64,000 nt of DNA, taken from NCBI RefSeq assembly GCF_011602365.1, contig NZ_JAAONZ010000005.1:1-64000 (forward strand), given 5' to 3'. A model generated the notes under the pieces. That model did not search any database, was not told the DNA's origin, and saw only the letters and a program-made list of their open reading frames with translations. The DNA is from Pseudomaricurvus hydrocarbonicus. Lineage in GTDB: Bacteria > Pseudomonadota > Gammaproteobacteria > Pseudomonadales > Cellvibrionaceae. How positions within the stretch are numbered: the first letter of the stretch is position 1; each line of letters starts with the position of its first letter. The position numbers were made by a program, and so were the translations under genes. Shown here piece by piece: positions 1 through 7,709 of the stretch.

Positions 1-297
1 GAATTTCTCGACGAGGTGTCGGCCATCCCTGAAGGCGACGGTACACTGCTGGACAATTGTCTGATCCTGGCACACTCGGACTGCTCGATTGCCCAGGCCC
101 ATGCGGTTGAGGGGATTCCCACCATGATCGCGGGCAACGCCGGCGGTAAAATTCGCACCGGTTTTCACCTGGCGGGCAACGCCGACCCCATCAGTCGTAT
201 CGGTTTGACCGTACAGCAGGCCATGGGGGTACAGGTTGATCGCTGGGGCGCGCTGTCGATGGAGACCAACCGGACCATATCGGACGTGTTAACTTAA
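1..297 (+). CDS. DUF1552-like protein, C-terminal fragment
   Basis: The gene is open at the left edge of the window, so only the last 98 codons are present. The visible part has a TLLDNCLILAHSD segment, a glycine-rich IAGNAGGKIRTG segment and an ending with GVQVDRWG. This resembles the C-terminus of DUF1552 proteins (a secreted, alkaline-phosphatase-like fold of unknown function, often paired with DUF1592/DUF1588 cytochrome-type proteins). The family call is from memory of the motif pattern. The next supported genes run in the opposite direction, so its partners lie to the left of the window. Confidence 0.55.
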   Translation, partial: EFLDEVSAIPEGDGTLLDNCLILAHSDCSIAQAHAVEGIPTMIAGNAGGKIRTGFHLAGNADPISRIGLTVQQAMGVQVDRWGALSMETNRTISDVLT

Positions 298-483
298 TCC
301 CGGCTTTCGGTGGCGGGCAGTACAGCGGGTTGCCGCCATCCGATCAGTGTATAACGATCTTTGACTTCGGCTGCCTTGGAAAACGGGTGGCCAGTGGTCA
401 TGGCGAAACGCGCACTCTGTCTCCAGCTGCTTTACAGCTACAAAGGCATTTTCAACGTACAATCCAGCAGCTCAAAAAAAGAC

Positions 484-591
484 TCACTGCCTAATCGTAG
501 AGGCTGCCAGTATGGGTTGTAACCGCATTAAGTATTTGGCCCGCAATTGCTTGATTTCTTCTATGGCTGATAGTCGTTCAATGTCGTTCAT
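484..591 (-). pseudogene. Possible truncated SnoaL/NTF2-like protein start
   Basis: Reading leftwards from the ATG at 591, the first 25 residues (MNDIERLSAIEEIKQL then RAKYLMRLQ) look like the N-terminus of small SnoaL-like polyketide-cyclase-fold proteins, which usually begin with an ERLxAIEEIKxLKARY-type helix. Those proteins are about 130-170 residues long. Here the frame stops after 35 codons and no continuation is visible in the other minus frames. It is either a decayed gene or a chance match; the helix motif is the only evidence. Confidence 0.3.
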
Positions 592-659
592 AGGAACTCT
601 CATCCGGGTGAAAACGCACTCGCGCACCGAAGCGCATGGAATGTTGAGCGCGCTTGACG

Positions 660-704
660 ATTGAAAGACCATAAATTGAAAACCCCCAAATTGAAAGACC
701 CGCG
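660..704. repeat. Three 15-bp degenerate tandem repeats
   Basis: Three consecutive units begin ATTGAAA at 660, 675 and 690, exactly 15 bp apart; the first and third share ATTGAAAGACC. The array is noncoding and lies just beyond the 3' end of the Dabb gene. It belongs to a series of similar arrays in this window. Confidence 0.8.
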
Positions 705-730
705 ACCTCAAGCTGGAAGCGTGGTTCACC

Positions 731-1042
731 CTAAATTTCAGAGATCTCATGCCTGGTGTAATCCAGCTCTATAAAGTCTTCAACCTCGGTATTCCATCGG
801 TTTTCAACAAACGCAACGTGTTCTGGATGCCGGTTATAAGCGTCATAATCCTGGTCTGAGTCAAACACCATGGAAAAACCAAATTCAAAGGGGTTTTTTC
901 GTCCTGTCTGTTTGTAGCACTCGAAATTTTTGACCATGGGTAAATTAGCCAGTGCCATTCCGGCTTCAAGGAATTCACGCTCTTCCCGAGAGCCGGTTTT
1001 GTGTTTTGTCTTAAACGCAACAGTGTGAAGGATCATTGCCAT
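731..1042 (-). CDS. Dabb (stress-responsive A/B barrel) domain protein
   Basis: A 103-residue protein with the layout of the dimeric alpha/beta barrel (Dabb) family: an N-terminal HTVAFKTK strand, a helix rich in Glu, a FECYKQ strand, then a FSMVFDSDQDYDAYNRHPEH segment and an FIELDY strand. Dabb proteins are small cytoplasmic ferredoxin-like-fold dimers, and many have no defined reaction. It lies 149 bp downstream of the lactonase gene on the same strand, so it could be the tail of the arabinose operon, although 12-bp repeats in the gap make this uncertain. Met-Ala-Met at the start leaves two possible ATGs, 1042 or 1036. Confidence 0.8.
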   Translation of the reverse strand: MAMILHTVAFKTKHKTGSREEREFLEAGMALANLPMVKNFECYKQTGRKNPFEFGFSMVFDSDQDYDAYNRHPEHVAFVENRWNTEVEDFIELDYTRHEISEI

Positions 1043-1161
1043 AGCGCAGCGCCTGTTATAAGAAGATTGTATTGAATGAATTGTCCATGAGCGGAGAATA
1101 TGTGCCTAACTTACAGGCCGCCTTTTTGTAAGGTCAACCTGGACGAGTTCTCCTCTCGATG

Positions 1162-1197
1162 GTGCCCTTTAAGGTGTCCTTGAAGGTGCCCTTAACG
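1162..1197. repeat. Three 12-bp tandem repeats across a gene end
   Basis: Units GTGCCCTTTAAG, GTGTCCTTGAAG and GTGCCCTTAACG follow each other without gaps. The last unit contains the stop codon of the lactonase gene (minus strand), so the array begins inside the coding sequence and extends into the 3' flank. Confidence 0.8.
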
Positions 1198-2064
1198 AAT
1201 GACCACCGCAGGCTCGGTCAGGCCCCGTTGATCCACGGTTACGCTAAACACCTGGCCGGCAAGAGGTTGACGGCTCAGGGCATCCGGCGATAAATCCTGT
1301 GTGGCCGTGGCGATGTACAGCGTTTGCAGGTCTGGACCTCCGAACGCGGGGCAGGTGACATGCTCTGCGGGTAACGGGATGGTACTGATCAGCACACCCT
1401 GCGGGTTGTAGCAGGCAACCCGGGAAGCCCCCCATTGGGCGTTCCACAGGTTGCCGCTCGCATCAGTGACACAACCATCCGGATAGACGCCCGCTTTGCC
1501 GCCATCGATAAAGACCGTGGCTTCACCCAGAGGCCAGCCGTGATCCGCGTCGAGTGGCTGCTGCCAGATCATGGCCTGCTCGGTATCGGCAAAGTAGGTG
1601 TATTGTCGGTCAGGTGAGAAGCAGATGGCGTTGGGGATGGTGAGCTGGCTGATCAGTTGCCGCAGCTCGCCCCGGTAATAGCGATAAATGGCACCGGCTT
1701 TGGCTTGGGCTGATTTGCCCATGGTGCCAATCCAGAAGCCGCCCCAGGGGTCCGCGCGGCCATCGTTGGAGCGCGTGGCGGGGTTGTCGGCTTCCAGAGC
1801 ACACAGCGTTTCCAAGTCCCCGGTTTCCACGTCAAAAAGACTCAGGGCCGAGGCGCTGGCAATCAGCAGGCGTTGGTCATCGACCCAGCCGGCGGCCGAG
1901 ACATGTTCATCAAACTGCCAGCTGAGAGGTTCACCCTGTTGTGACCGAGACATCAGGCGCATGCCCACGATGTCAAACCAAAACAGTTGTTGTCTGCCGG
2001 GGTGCCACAACACCCCCTCACCCAGGGTACAGCGGCGATCGTCAAAAATGGTGGCTGTGGTCAT
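1192..2064 (-). CDS. SMP-30/gluconolactonase family sugar lactonase (probable L-arabinolactonase)
   Basis: A 290-residue six-bladed beta-propeller lactonase that would hydrolyse the aldonolactone formed by the sugar dehydrogenase. Family landmarks are visible: Glu16 in CTLGEGVLWHP, the SNDGRADPWGGFWIGTM segment near residues 93-115, the Asn of TIPNAICFSPD, and the Asp of VYPDGCVTD. Glu, Asn and Asp are the metal ligands in this family. It is the fifth gene of the minus-strand operon, 73 bp after the semialdehyde dehydrogenase. SMP-30 lactonases are promiscuous; L-arabinono-lactone as substrate is inferred from the complete pathway around it. There is no signal peptide, so it is cytoplasmic. 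Confidence 0.88.
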   Translation of the reverse strand: MTTATIFDDRRCTLGEGVLWHPGRQQLFWFDIVGMRLMSRSQQGEPLSWQFDEHVSAAGWVDDQRLLIASASALSLFDVETGDLETLCALEADNPATRSNDGRADPWGGFWIGTMGKSAQAKAGAIYRYYRGELRQLISQLTIPNAICFSPDRQYTYFADTEQAMIWQQPLDADHGWPLGEATVFIDGGKAGVYPDGCVTDASGNLWNAQWGASRVACYNPQGVLISTIPLPAEHVTCPAFGGPDLQTLYIATATQDLSPDALSRQPLAGQVFSVTVDQRGLTEPAVVIR

Positions 2065-2137
2065 GTTCCGGTTTCCGTGTGGAGTGTGTTAAACCCTAAA
2101 CGCCCGCGCAGTTTACACAGTGATCACGCTCACAAGG

Positions 2138-3643
2138 TTATTGCAGATCTTCAGGCAGCAGGCTTACCGGAATATCCTGATAACACACCGGGCGCAGGAA
2201 GCGGCGGATCGCCATAGTGCCGACCGACGTTGCCCCGAAGTTGGTAGACGCCGGGTAGGGACCGCCATGTACCATGGTGTCACAAACTTCAACACCCGTC
2301 GGAAATGCATTAGCCAGTATACGGCCGGCTTTTCGTTCCAGCAGGGGTAGCAGGACTTTACCGTGCTCGCGGTCATCCTCCTCCAATTGCAGAGTGCAGG
2401 TCAGTTGGCCTTGCATTTTACGCGCAATGGCTTGCATCTCTTCAAAGTCAGCGACTTCCACGACCAGACCGGCCGGGCCAAAGATTTCTTCGCTCAGTTC
2501 TTCGTGCGCCAGCCAGTTGGCACCACTGGTAATAAACAGAGTCGGGGTGGCGTCGCGTTGTACACTGCCACCCGATAATTTGGATTCCACCCCGCCGACC
2601 GAACGCAGTTGATTTACGCCTTTGTCGTAGGCTTCAGCAATACCGTCGGTGAGCATGGTTTGAGTGGCTACGGCAGACAAAGCCTGGTGTGCAGCGTCAA
2701 TGAAAGTCTGGCTGTCTGGGCTTTTGATGATCACAGCAATGCCGGGGTTGGTACAGAATTGTCCGGCGCCCAGGGTCAACGAGCCGGCCCAGCCCGCGCC
2801 GATGACCGCAGCGCGCGAGCTGGCCGCTCGCGGCAGAATAAACATTGGGTTGACCGAGCCCAGTTCACCGAAGAACGGAATCGGCTCGGGACGTTGGGCG
2901 CACAAATCAAACAGCGCGCGACCACCGCCTAGACTGCCGGTAAACCCCACCGCTTTAATATTGGGATGTTGCACCAGGGCCGTACCCGCATCGCGGTTAC
3001 CGCCCTGAACAAAGGAGAACACCCCCGGGTGCAAGTTGCAGGCTTTAATCGCAGCATCAATGGCCTGGGCGACCAGTTCACCGGTGCCGGGGTGGGCCGA
3101 GTGGCCTTTTACCACCACTGGACAGCCGGCGGCCAGCGCCGACGCCGTATCACCACCGGCTACCGAGAAGGCCAGGGGAAAGTTGGACGCACCGAACACC
3201 GCCACTGGGCCAAGCGGGCGCTGCATCAAGCGCAGATCGGCACGCGGCAAAGGTTCACGCTTGGGCAACGCCGGATCGTGGCGGACGTCCAGGTAATTTC
3301 CGGATTCAATATGACGGGCAAACATCCGCAGTTGTCCCACGGTGCGACCGCGCTCGCCGTTCAGACGCACTTCAGGTAAGGCGGTTTCCTGGCAGCCGAT
3401 CTCGGTAATCTGTTCGGCGCGCGCTTCAATCTCGTCGGCGATACGATCCAGAAAGGCGGCGCGCTCTGCGCGCCGGGTTTGGCTGAATGACGCAAAAGCG
3501 GCCTCGGCCGCTTCAGCGGCTTTGGCGATGTCGGTGGCGGTGCCGGCCGCGAACGTGTGGGCCGGACCGGTGGCCGGTGACGATACAAAGGTGGACGTGC
3601 CATCAACCCACGCCCCCGCAATCAGATGTTTACCTGTCAACAT
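2138..3643 (-). CDS. 2,5-dioxovalerate (alpha-ketoglutarate semialdehyde) dehydrogenase
   Basis: A 501-residue aldehyde dehydrogenase of the NADP-preferring KGSADH group, oxidising 2-oxoglutarate semialdehyde to 2-oxoglutarate, the last step of the oxidative pentose route. The oxyanion Asn154 (GASNFPLAF), general base Glu260 (FFGELGSVNP) and nucleophile Cys297 (GAGQFCTNPG) are all present. The start is the ATG at 3643, with AGGAG nine bases upstream; a TTG six bases further out is less likely. It lies 15 bp or so after the IlvD/Edd gene in the operon. Confidence 0.9.
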   Translation of the reverse strand: MLTGKHLIAGAWVDGTSTFVSSPATGPAHTFAAGTATDIAKAAEAAEAAFASFSQTRRAERAAFLDRIADEIEARAEQITEIGCQETALPEVRLNGERGRTVGQLRMFARHIESGNYLDVRHDPALPKREPLPRADLRLMQRPLGPVAVFGASNFPLAFSVAGGDTASALAAGCPVVVKGHSAHPGTGELVAQAIDAAIKACNLHPGVFSFVQGGNRDAGTALVQHPNIKAVGFTGSLGGGRALFDLCAQRPEPIPFFGELGSVNPMFILPRAASSRAAVIGAGWAGSLTLGAGQFCTNPGIAVIIKSPDSQTFIDAAHQALSAVATQTMLTDGIAEAYDKGVNQLRSVGGVESKLSGGSVQRDATPTLFITSGANWLAHEELSEEIFGPAGLVVEVADFEEMQAIARKMQGQLTCTLQLEEDDREHGKVLLPLLERKAGRILANAFPTGVEVCDTMVHGGPYPASTNFGATSVGTMAIRRFLRPVCYQDIPVSLLPEDLQ

Positions 3644-3664
3644 AACCAAAACTCCTAAAGGGGA

Positions 3665-5467
3665 TCAGTGACTGTCTTTGGGGACGGGAGCCCCACGACA
3701 GCCCCGTAAAAAATCAAAATCGGCGCCGGTATCGGCCCCCTGCACATGGTCGTGGTAGAGCCGGGCATAACCACTGACCGGCGCCGTGACGGGGCAATTC
3801 CACTCTGCCAGGCGTTGTTGCAGCTCTTGCTCAGGAATGTCCAGGTGCAAGCGGCGGTTGGCCACGTCGAGCTCGATCATGTCGCCATTGCGAACCACGG
3901 CCAGCGGTCCGCCGGCGGCCGCTTCCGGCGTGGTGTGCAGGACGACCGTGCCGTAAGCGGTACCGGACATGCGTGCATCAGAAATGCGCACCATATCGGT
4001 AATGCCTTTGCGCAGCACCTTGGGCGGCAAGCCCATGTTTCCGACCTCCGCCATGCCGGGGTAGCCTTTGGGGCCGCAATTTTTCAACACCAGCACGCAG
4101 CTCTCATCAACGTCGAGGTTGTCATCGTTGATCTTCGCTTTGTAATCGTCGATGTCTTCGAAGACGACGGCGCGGCCTCGGTGTTGCAGCAATTCCGGTG
4201 TCGCCGCTGAGGGCTTGAGCACAGAGCCATTAGGGGACAGGTTGCCTTTGAGCACCACAATGCCGCCACTTGCGGTGAGGGCCTTGTCGACGGGTCGGAT
4301 GACATCGTCATTCCAGTTCTTAACGTCTTGGACTTCTTCCCAGATGGACACCCCGGACGCCGTGATCGCATCGCGGTGCAATTTGCCCGCTTCACTCAGC
4401 ATCTTGATCACCACCGGCAAGCCGCCGGCGTAGAAAAATTCTTCCATCAGGTATTTGCCGGAGGGCATAAGGTTGACGAGGGTGGGGATGTCGCGACCGA
4501 GTCGATCCCAATCGTCCAGGGATAAATCGACACCGACACGCCCGGCGATGGCCAACAGGTGCACGACGGCATTGGTGGAGCCACCGATGGCGCCGTTCAC
4601 CCGAATGGCGTTTTCAAACGCGTCTTTGGTCAAAATGTCAGACGGTTTCAGGTCGTCTTTGACCATATCCACAATCCGCCGGCCGGTCAGGTGTGCCACC
4701 ACCCGCCGGCGGCTGTCCACCGCAGGAATCGCCGCATTGCCCGACAGTGCCATCCCCAGGGCTTCGGCCATGCTGGCCATGGTGCTGGCGGTGCCCATGG
4801 TGTTGCAGGAGCCCGGCGAGCGCGACATCGCTTGCTCGGCCTCCAGAAAATCCTCCTGAGTCATGTTGCCGGCTTTGATGTCTTCCGACATTTGCCACAG
4901 CGCGGTGCCCGAGCCGATGCGTTCGCCGCGAAACCAGCCGTTGAGCATTGGGCCGCCGGACACCACAATCGCAGGAATGTCGACACTGGCCGCACCCATC
5001 AGCAGCGCCGGAGTGGTTTTATCGCAACCGGCCAACAGCACCACGCCGTCGAGTGGGTTGGCGCGCAACGATTCTTCCACATCCATCGCACACAGGTTGC
5101 GATACATCATGGCGGTGGGACGCAGTGAACTTTCACCGGGCGAAAAAACGGGAAACTCCAGCGGCAGGCCACCGGCTTCGTAAATGCCGTGCTTCACCCG
5201 TTCCGCCAGATCCCGCAAGTGCGCGTTGCAGGGCGTCAATTGGGACCAGGTGTTACAGATGCCGATCACCGGACGACCATCAAACAGATCGTTGGGCAAG
5301 CCCTGATTTTTCATCCAGCTGCGGTGATAAATGTGATCGCGACTGGTGCCGCCATACCATTCGGTGGAGCGCAATTTGCGCGGCCATGCTTTGGGGATAA
5401 ATTTTTTTTCGCCGCTCATAGCGGTTTTATCGTCCTGGCTCACGGCTGTTTTATCGCTCTGGCTCAT
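3665..5467 (-). CDS. IlvD/Edd-family sugar acid dehydratase (probable L-arabinonate dehydratase)
   Basis: A 600-residue iron-sulfur dehydratase that would convert L-arabinonate to 2-keto-3-deoxy-L-arabinonate. The three cluster cysteines of the family are visible: Cys80 (NTWSQLTPCN), Cys148 (LLAGCDKTTP) and Cys221 (SPGSCNTMG). The LRSTEWYGG opening is typical of the sugar-acid branch rather than of branched-chain biosynthetic IlvD. The first 16 residues are odd: a 24-bp duplication encodes MSQSDKTA then VSQDDKTA before the family-like N-terminus MSGEKKFIPKAWP, each copy starting with ATG or GTG. The true start may be 5467 or 5419. It follows the keto-acid dehydratase by 2 bp, so the two are translationally close. 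Confidence 0.88.
   Translation of the reverse strand: MSQSDKTAVSQDDKTAMSGEKKFIPKAWPRKLRSTEWYGGTSRDHIYHRSWMKNQGLPNDLFDGRPVIGICNTWSQLTPCNAHLRDLAERVKHGIYEAGGLPLEFPVFSPGESSLRPTAMMYRNLCAMDVEESLRANPLDGVVLLAGCDKTTPALLMGAASVDIPAIVVSGGPMLNGWFRGERIGSGTALWQMSEDIKAGNMTQEDFLEAEQAMSRSPGSCNTMGTASTMASMAEALGMALSGNAAIPAVDSRRRVVAHLTGRRIVDMVKDDLKPSDILTKDAFENAIRVNGAIGGSTNAVVHLLAIAGRVGVDLSLDDWDRLGRDIPTLVNLMPSGKYLMEEFFYAGGLPVVIKMLSEAGKLHRDAITASGVSIWEEVQDVKNWNDDVIRPVDKALTASGGIVVLKGNLSPNGSVLKPSAATPELLQHRGRAVVFEDIDDYKAKINDDNLDVDESCVLVLKNCGPKGYPGMAEVGNMGLPPKVLRKGITDMVRISDARMSGTAYGTVVLHTTPEAAAGGPLAVVRNGDMIELDVANRRLHLDIPEQELQQRLAEWNCPVTAPVSGYARLYHDHVQGADTGADFDFLRGCRGAPVPKDSH
5417..5464. repeat. 24-bp tandem duplication at a gene start
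   Basis: Two adjacent 24-bp units (5417-5440 and 5441-5464) differ at a few bases and encode the repeated SQxDKTA segments at the N-terminus of the IlvD/Edd dehydratase. Each unit carries an in-frame potential start codon, so the repeat duplicates the translation-start region. Confidence 0.85.
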
Positions 5468-5469
5468 GG

Positions 5470-6387
5470 CTATTTACCCCAGCGCAGAGCCAGAATGTCG
5501 AGATCGCGAGCCAGTTGCAGCAGACGTTCTTTGGTTCGTGGCGACATGGGGTGTTGTGGATGACGGACAAAATCGCTCTTGATCACGCCGCCTTCCATAA
5601 ACACGGTTTTACAGGCGCGCAGGCCGCACTGGCGGTTTTCGTGATTGATCAGCGGCAGGCAGCGGGTCCATTGCGACAGCGCCTTGTCTTTTTCGCCGGC
5701 CAGATAGTGCGTCACAATTGGACGAATCTGCTCGGGGAAGGTGCCGGAGGTCATGGTGCCAATGGCACCGGCATCCAGGTCGGCCAGCAGGGTGACGGCT
5801 TCTTCGCCATCAAAGGGGCCGACAATGTGCTCGCCACCGGCGGCAATCAGGGTCTCCAGTTTGTCGGCGGCAAACGGACACTCAAGTTTGAAATGACTGA
5901 CGTGCTCAATTTCCTTTGCCATTTTTACCAGCAGGGGCACGGACAGGTTGATGCCACTCAAGGGCGCATCCTGCACCATAATCGGAATGTTGACGGCATT
6001 ACTGACCGCTTCGAAGTGCTGGTAAATGCCCTCTTCGGTGGCTTTCAGCAGCGCGCCGTGATACGGCGGCATCATCATCAACATGGATGCCCCCATCGCT
6101 TCGGCTTCTTTGGCGCGCTGCACAGCAATATCGGTGCTGAAATGGCTGATGGTAACAATGATGGGTTTGCGCCCGGCGTTGTGTTCCAGCGACACACGGG
6201 TCATCAACGCGCGTTCTGCGTCGGTCAGCACAAATTGTTCGGAGTAGTTGGCCAGAATACAAATGGCATCGACGCCCTGATCAATCATGCAGTCGATGAC
6301 CCGGCGCATGCCGGGTTCGTCCACACGACCGTCGGCCAGGAACGGGGTGGGGGCAACAGGGAGAATGCCGGTCAGGCGCTTGTTCAT
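5470..6387 (-). CDS. DHDPS/NAL-family 2-keto-3-deoxy-L-arabonate dehydratase
   Basis: A 305-residue class I aldolase-fold protein. Lys167 in HFKLECPFA is the expected Schiff-base lysine, and MMMPPYHGALL carries the usual substrate-loop region. The KLECP context and the gene's position in an arabinose operon fit the branch that dehydrates 2-keto-3-deoxy-L-arabonate to 2-oxoglutarate semialdehyde rather than cleaving it. Dihydrodipicolinate synthase or a keto-deoxy-sugar aldolase are alternatives. It lies 40 bp after the sugar dehydrogenase and 2 bp before the IlvD/Edd gene. Confidence 0.85.
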   Translation of the reverse strand: MNKRLTGILPVAPTPFLADGRVDEPGMRRVIDCMIDQGVDAICILANYSEQFVLTDAERALMTRVSLEHNAGRKPIIVTISHFSTDIAVQRAKEAEAMGASMLMMMPPYHGALLKATEEGIYQHFEAVSNAVNIPIMVQDAPLSGINLSVPLLVKMAKEIEHVSHFKLECPFAADKLETLIAAGGEHIVGPFDGEEAVTLLADLDAGAIGTMTSGTFPEQIRPIVTHYLAGEKDKALSQWTRCLPLINHENRQCGLRACKTVFMEGGVIKSDFVRHPQHPMSPRTKERLLQLARDLDILALRWGK

Positions 6388-6427
6388 AGTCGGTACCAGT
6401 AAGTCTCAGGTGAGTATCGGTGTGTGC

Positions 6428-7399
6428 TTAAAATTCAAAACGGTCGGTGCTGTGATGCCGGGCGAGCATAAAGGCGTCGGCCACCAGCTGCAGGGGAGTA
6501 AAGTCGCAATCACTGGCGCGTTCCTGCACCAGACTGTGCATGCGTTGGTAGAGACGCGGGTATTCGTCACTCAGGGTGTTGCCGTTTGTGACCGGCGATT
6601 TTATTAACGGCGCTCTTATTAACGGTGCTGGCAGAGGTTCACCATTAATCGAGACCGCGGCACCGCCGTCGGTAAGCTGCAGCTCGCCGGCGTCGGTGGT
6701 GATGCGGATTTCCCAGATCTGTTCGCCTTCCTGGCGCCAGTCAAAACAGGCGCTGCCGACAGCGCCGCTGGCGGTAGCCATGGTGACCCTGGCGCCGATG
6801 GGGGTGTGGCGGTTACTTGGGGTTTCCAGCTCGGCGCTGATAACCCGCACCCCGACCGGCAGAATTTTGGTTAAGATCGACAGGGCGTTTATGCCGGGGT
6901 CGAATACGCCCATGCCGCCCGGTTGCCAGATCCACTCCTGGCCGGCGTGCCAGCGGCGCACGTCTTCCTTCCAGGTAATGTCGAAGCCCTTGATCTGTTT
7001 GTCGGACAACCACTGCTGACACTGATCAAGCACTGCGGCTTCGCGGGAGTGCCAGGTGGCGAACAACGTCAGCCCGGATTGTGCGGCAAGTTGCTCGAGT
7101 TGACGGCATTCGCTCACAGTGGCGCCGGGGGGTTTTTCCAGCATGATATGACGGCCGGCCTGCAGCGCCTTGGAGGCAATCTCAAAGCGGGGGGCCGGGG
7201 GCATGCAAAGCGACAGCACGGGAATATCCGGACGCGCCGCCAGCAGTTCCTCAACGTTGTGAAAATTTTCTATGCCGGCTACTGCGGTGGATCTTGAGAC
7301 CGTGGCGGCCAATTGCCACTGGGCAGATTGCTGAAGGGCAGGGATATGGTGCGATCGGGCAATCTCACCCAGGCCGAGTAGAGCGATTGGTGTGGTCAT
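6428..7399 (-). CDS. Gfo/Idh/MocA-family L-arabinose (D-galactose) 1-dehydrogenase
   Basis: A 323-residue cytoplasmic NAD(P)-dependent oxidoreductase. It has the Rossmann start ALLGLGEIARSHHIP, the catalytic EKPPG (Lys89), and the segments LFATWHSRE, WKEDVRRWHAGQEWIW and GGMGVFDPGINALSI. These strongly recall the characterised Azospirillum L-arabinose 1-dehydrogenase, which also accepts D-galactose. It would start the non-phosphorylating pathway by making the aldonolactone. It is the first gene of the operon, divergent from TetR. A 15-bp duplication around 6599-6628 gives the APLIRAPLIKSP segment. There is no transporter in the operon. Confidence 0.88.
   Translation of the reverse strand: MTTPIALLGLGEIARSHHIPALQQSAQWQLAATVSRSTAVAGIENFHNVEELLAARPDIPVLSLCMPPAPRFEIASKALQAGRHIMLEKPPGATVSECRQLEQLAAQSGLTLFATWHSREAAVLDQCQQWLSDKQIKGFDITWKEDVRRWHAGQEWIWQPGGMGVFDPGINALSILTKILPVGVRVISAELETPSNRHTPIGARVTMATASGAVGSACFDWRQEGEQIWEIRITTDAGELQLTDGGAAVSINGEPLPAPLIRAPLIKSPVTNGNTLSDEYPRLYQRMHSLVQERASDCDFTPLQLVADAFMLARHHSTDRFEF
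6599..6628. repeat. 15-bp in-frame tandem duplication
   Basis: Two units containing CTTATTAACGG or TTTATTAACGG are repeated with a 15-bp period (6599-6613 and 6614-6628). They encode the repeated APLI(R/K) pentapeptide near the C-terminal third of the L-arabinose dehydrogenase. Confidence 0.75.
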
Positions 7400-7709
7400 C
7401 GGTAAGAATTCATCCTGCGGGGGTTAATATCACAATAGCGGATACTCAGTGTCCTGACATGGGGGAAGCCACCATCCCCCGTAACGCCTGAATTGTCATC
7501 GAGATTACGGGCTGAAGGTATAGCAATCAAATTCATTTTCAGTATGTTTGCATACCGAAAAATACATATTGCCGTGACGCAAGATCGACTCTTGACAGGC
7601 ATGCATTTCTCTCGTTTAATCCCAACGCTACCTACCAATTGGTTGGTAGGTAATGTAGTGGGTAATGAAATAGATAATGAAGTTGCCCAAATCTGAGGAA
7701 AACCCCGAT
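7400..7709. other. Divergent promoter region, arabinose operon / TetR
   Basis: This 310-bp gap separates two divergent transcription units and must hold promoters for both. It contains the 24-bp inverted repeat at 7629-7652. The side nearer to the TetR gene is AT-rich. I did not assign -10 or -35 boxes with confidence. Confidence 0.6.
7629..7652. promoter_or_regulatory. Candidate TetR-family operator
   Basis: Perfect 10-bp arms TACCTACCAA and TTGGTAGGTA flank a 4-bp TTGG spacer. It lies 57 bp upstream of the TetR start and 230 bp upstream of the divergent sugar dehydrogenase. Palindromes of this size next to a tetR-type gene are usually autoregulatory operators; repression of both directions is inference. 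Confidence 0.75.

Larger units (their letters stand above)
298..730. other. 433-bp stretch with no intact gene
   Basis: It lies between the DUF1552-like gene and the Dabb gene, which end towards each other. I see only a short SnoaL-like remnant (484-591, minus) and three 15-bp degenerate repeats (660-704). No convincing terminator or RNA gene was found. Confidence 0.5.

Noticed and set aside
3665-5467. Branched-chain biosynthetic IlvD
   Set aside because: The LRSTEWYGG opening and the arabinose operon context point to the sugar-acid branch.
5515-6402. 295-codon open frame on the plus strand
   Set aside because: It is antisense to the well-supported keto-deoxy-arabonate dehydratase and has a His/Gly-rich composition typical of a GC-skew shadow.
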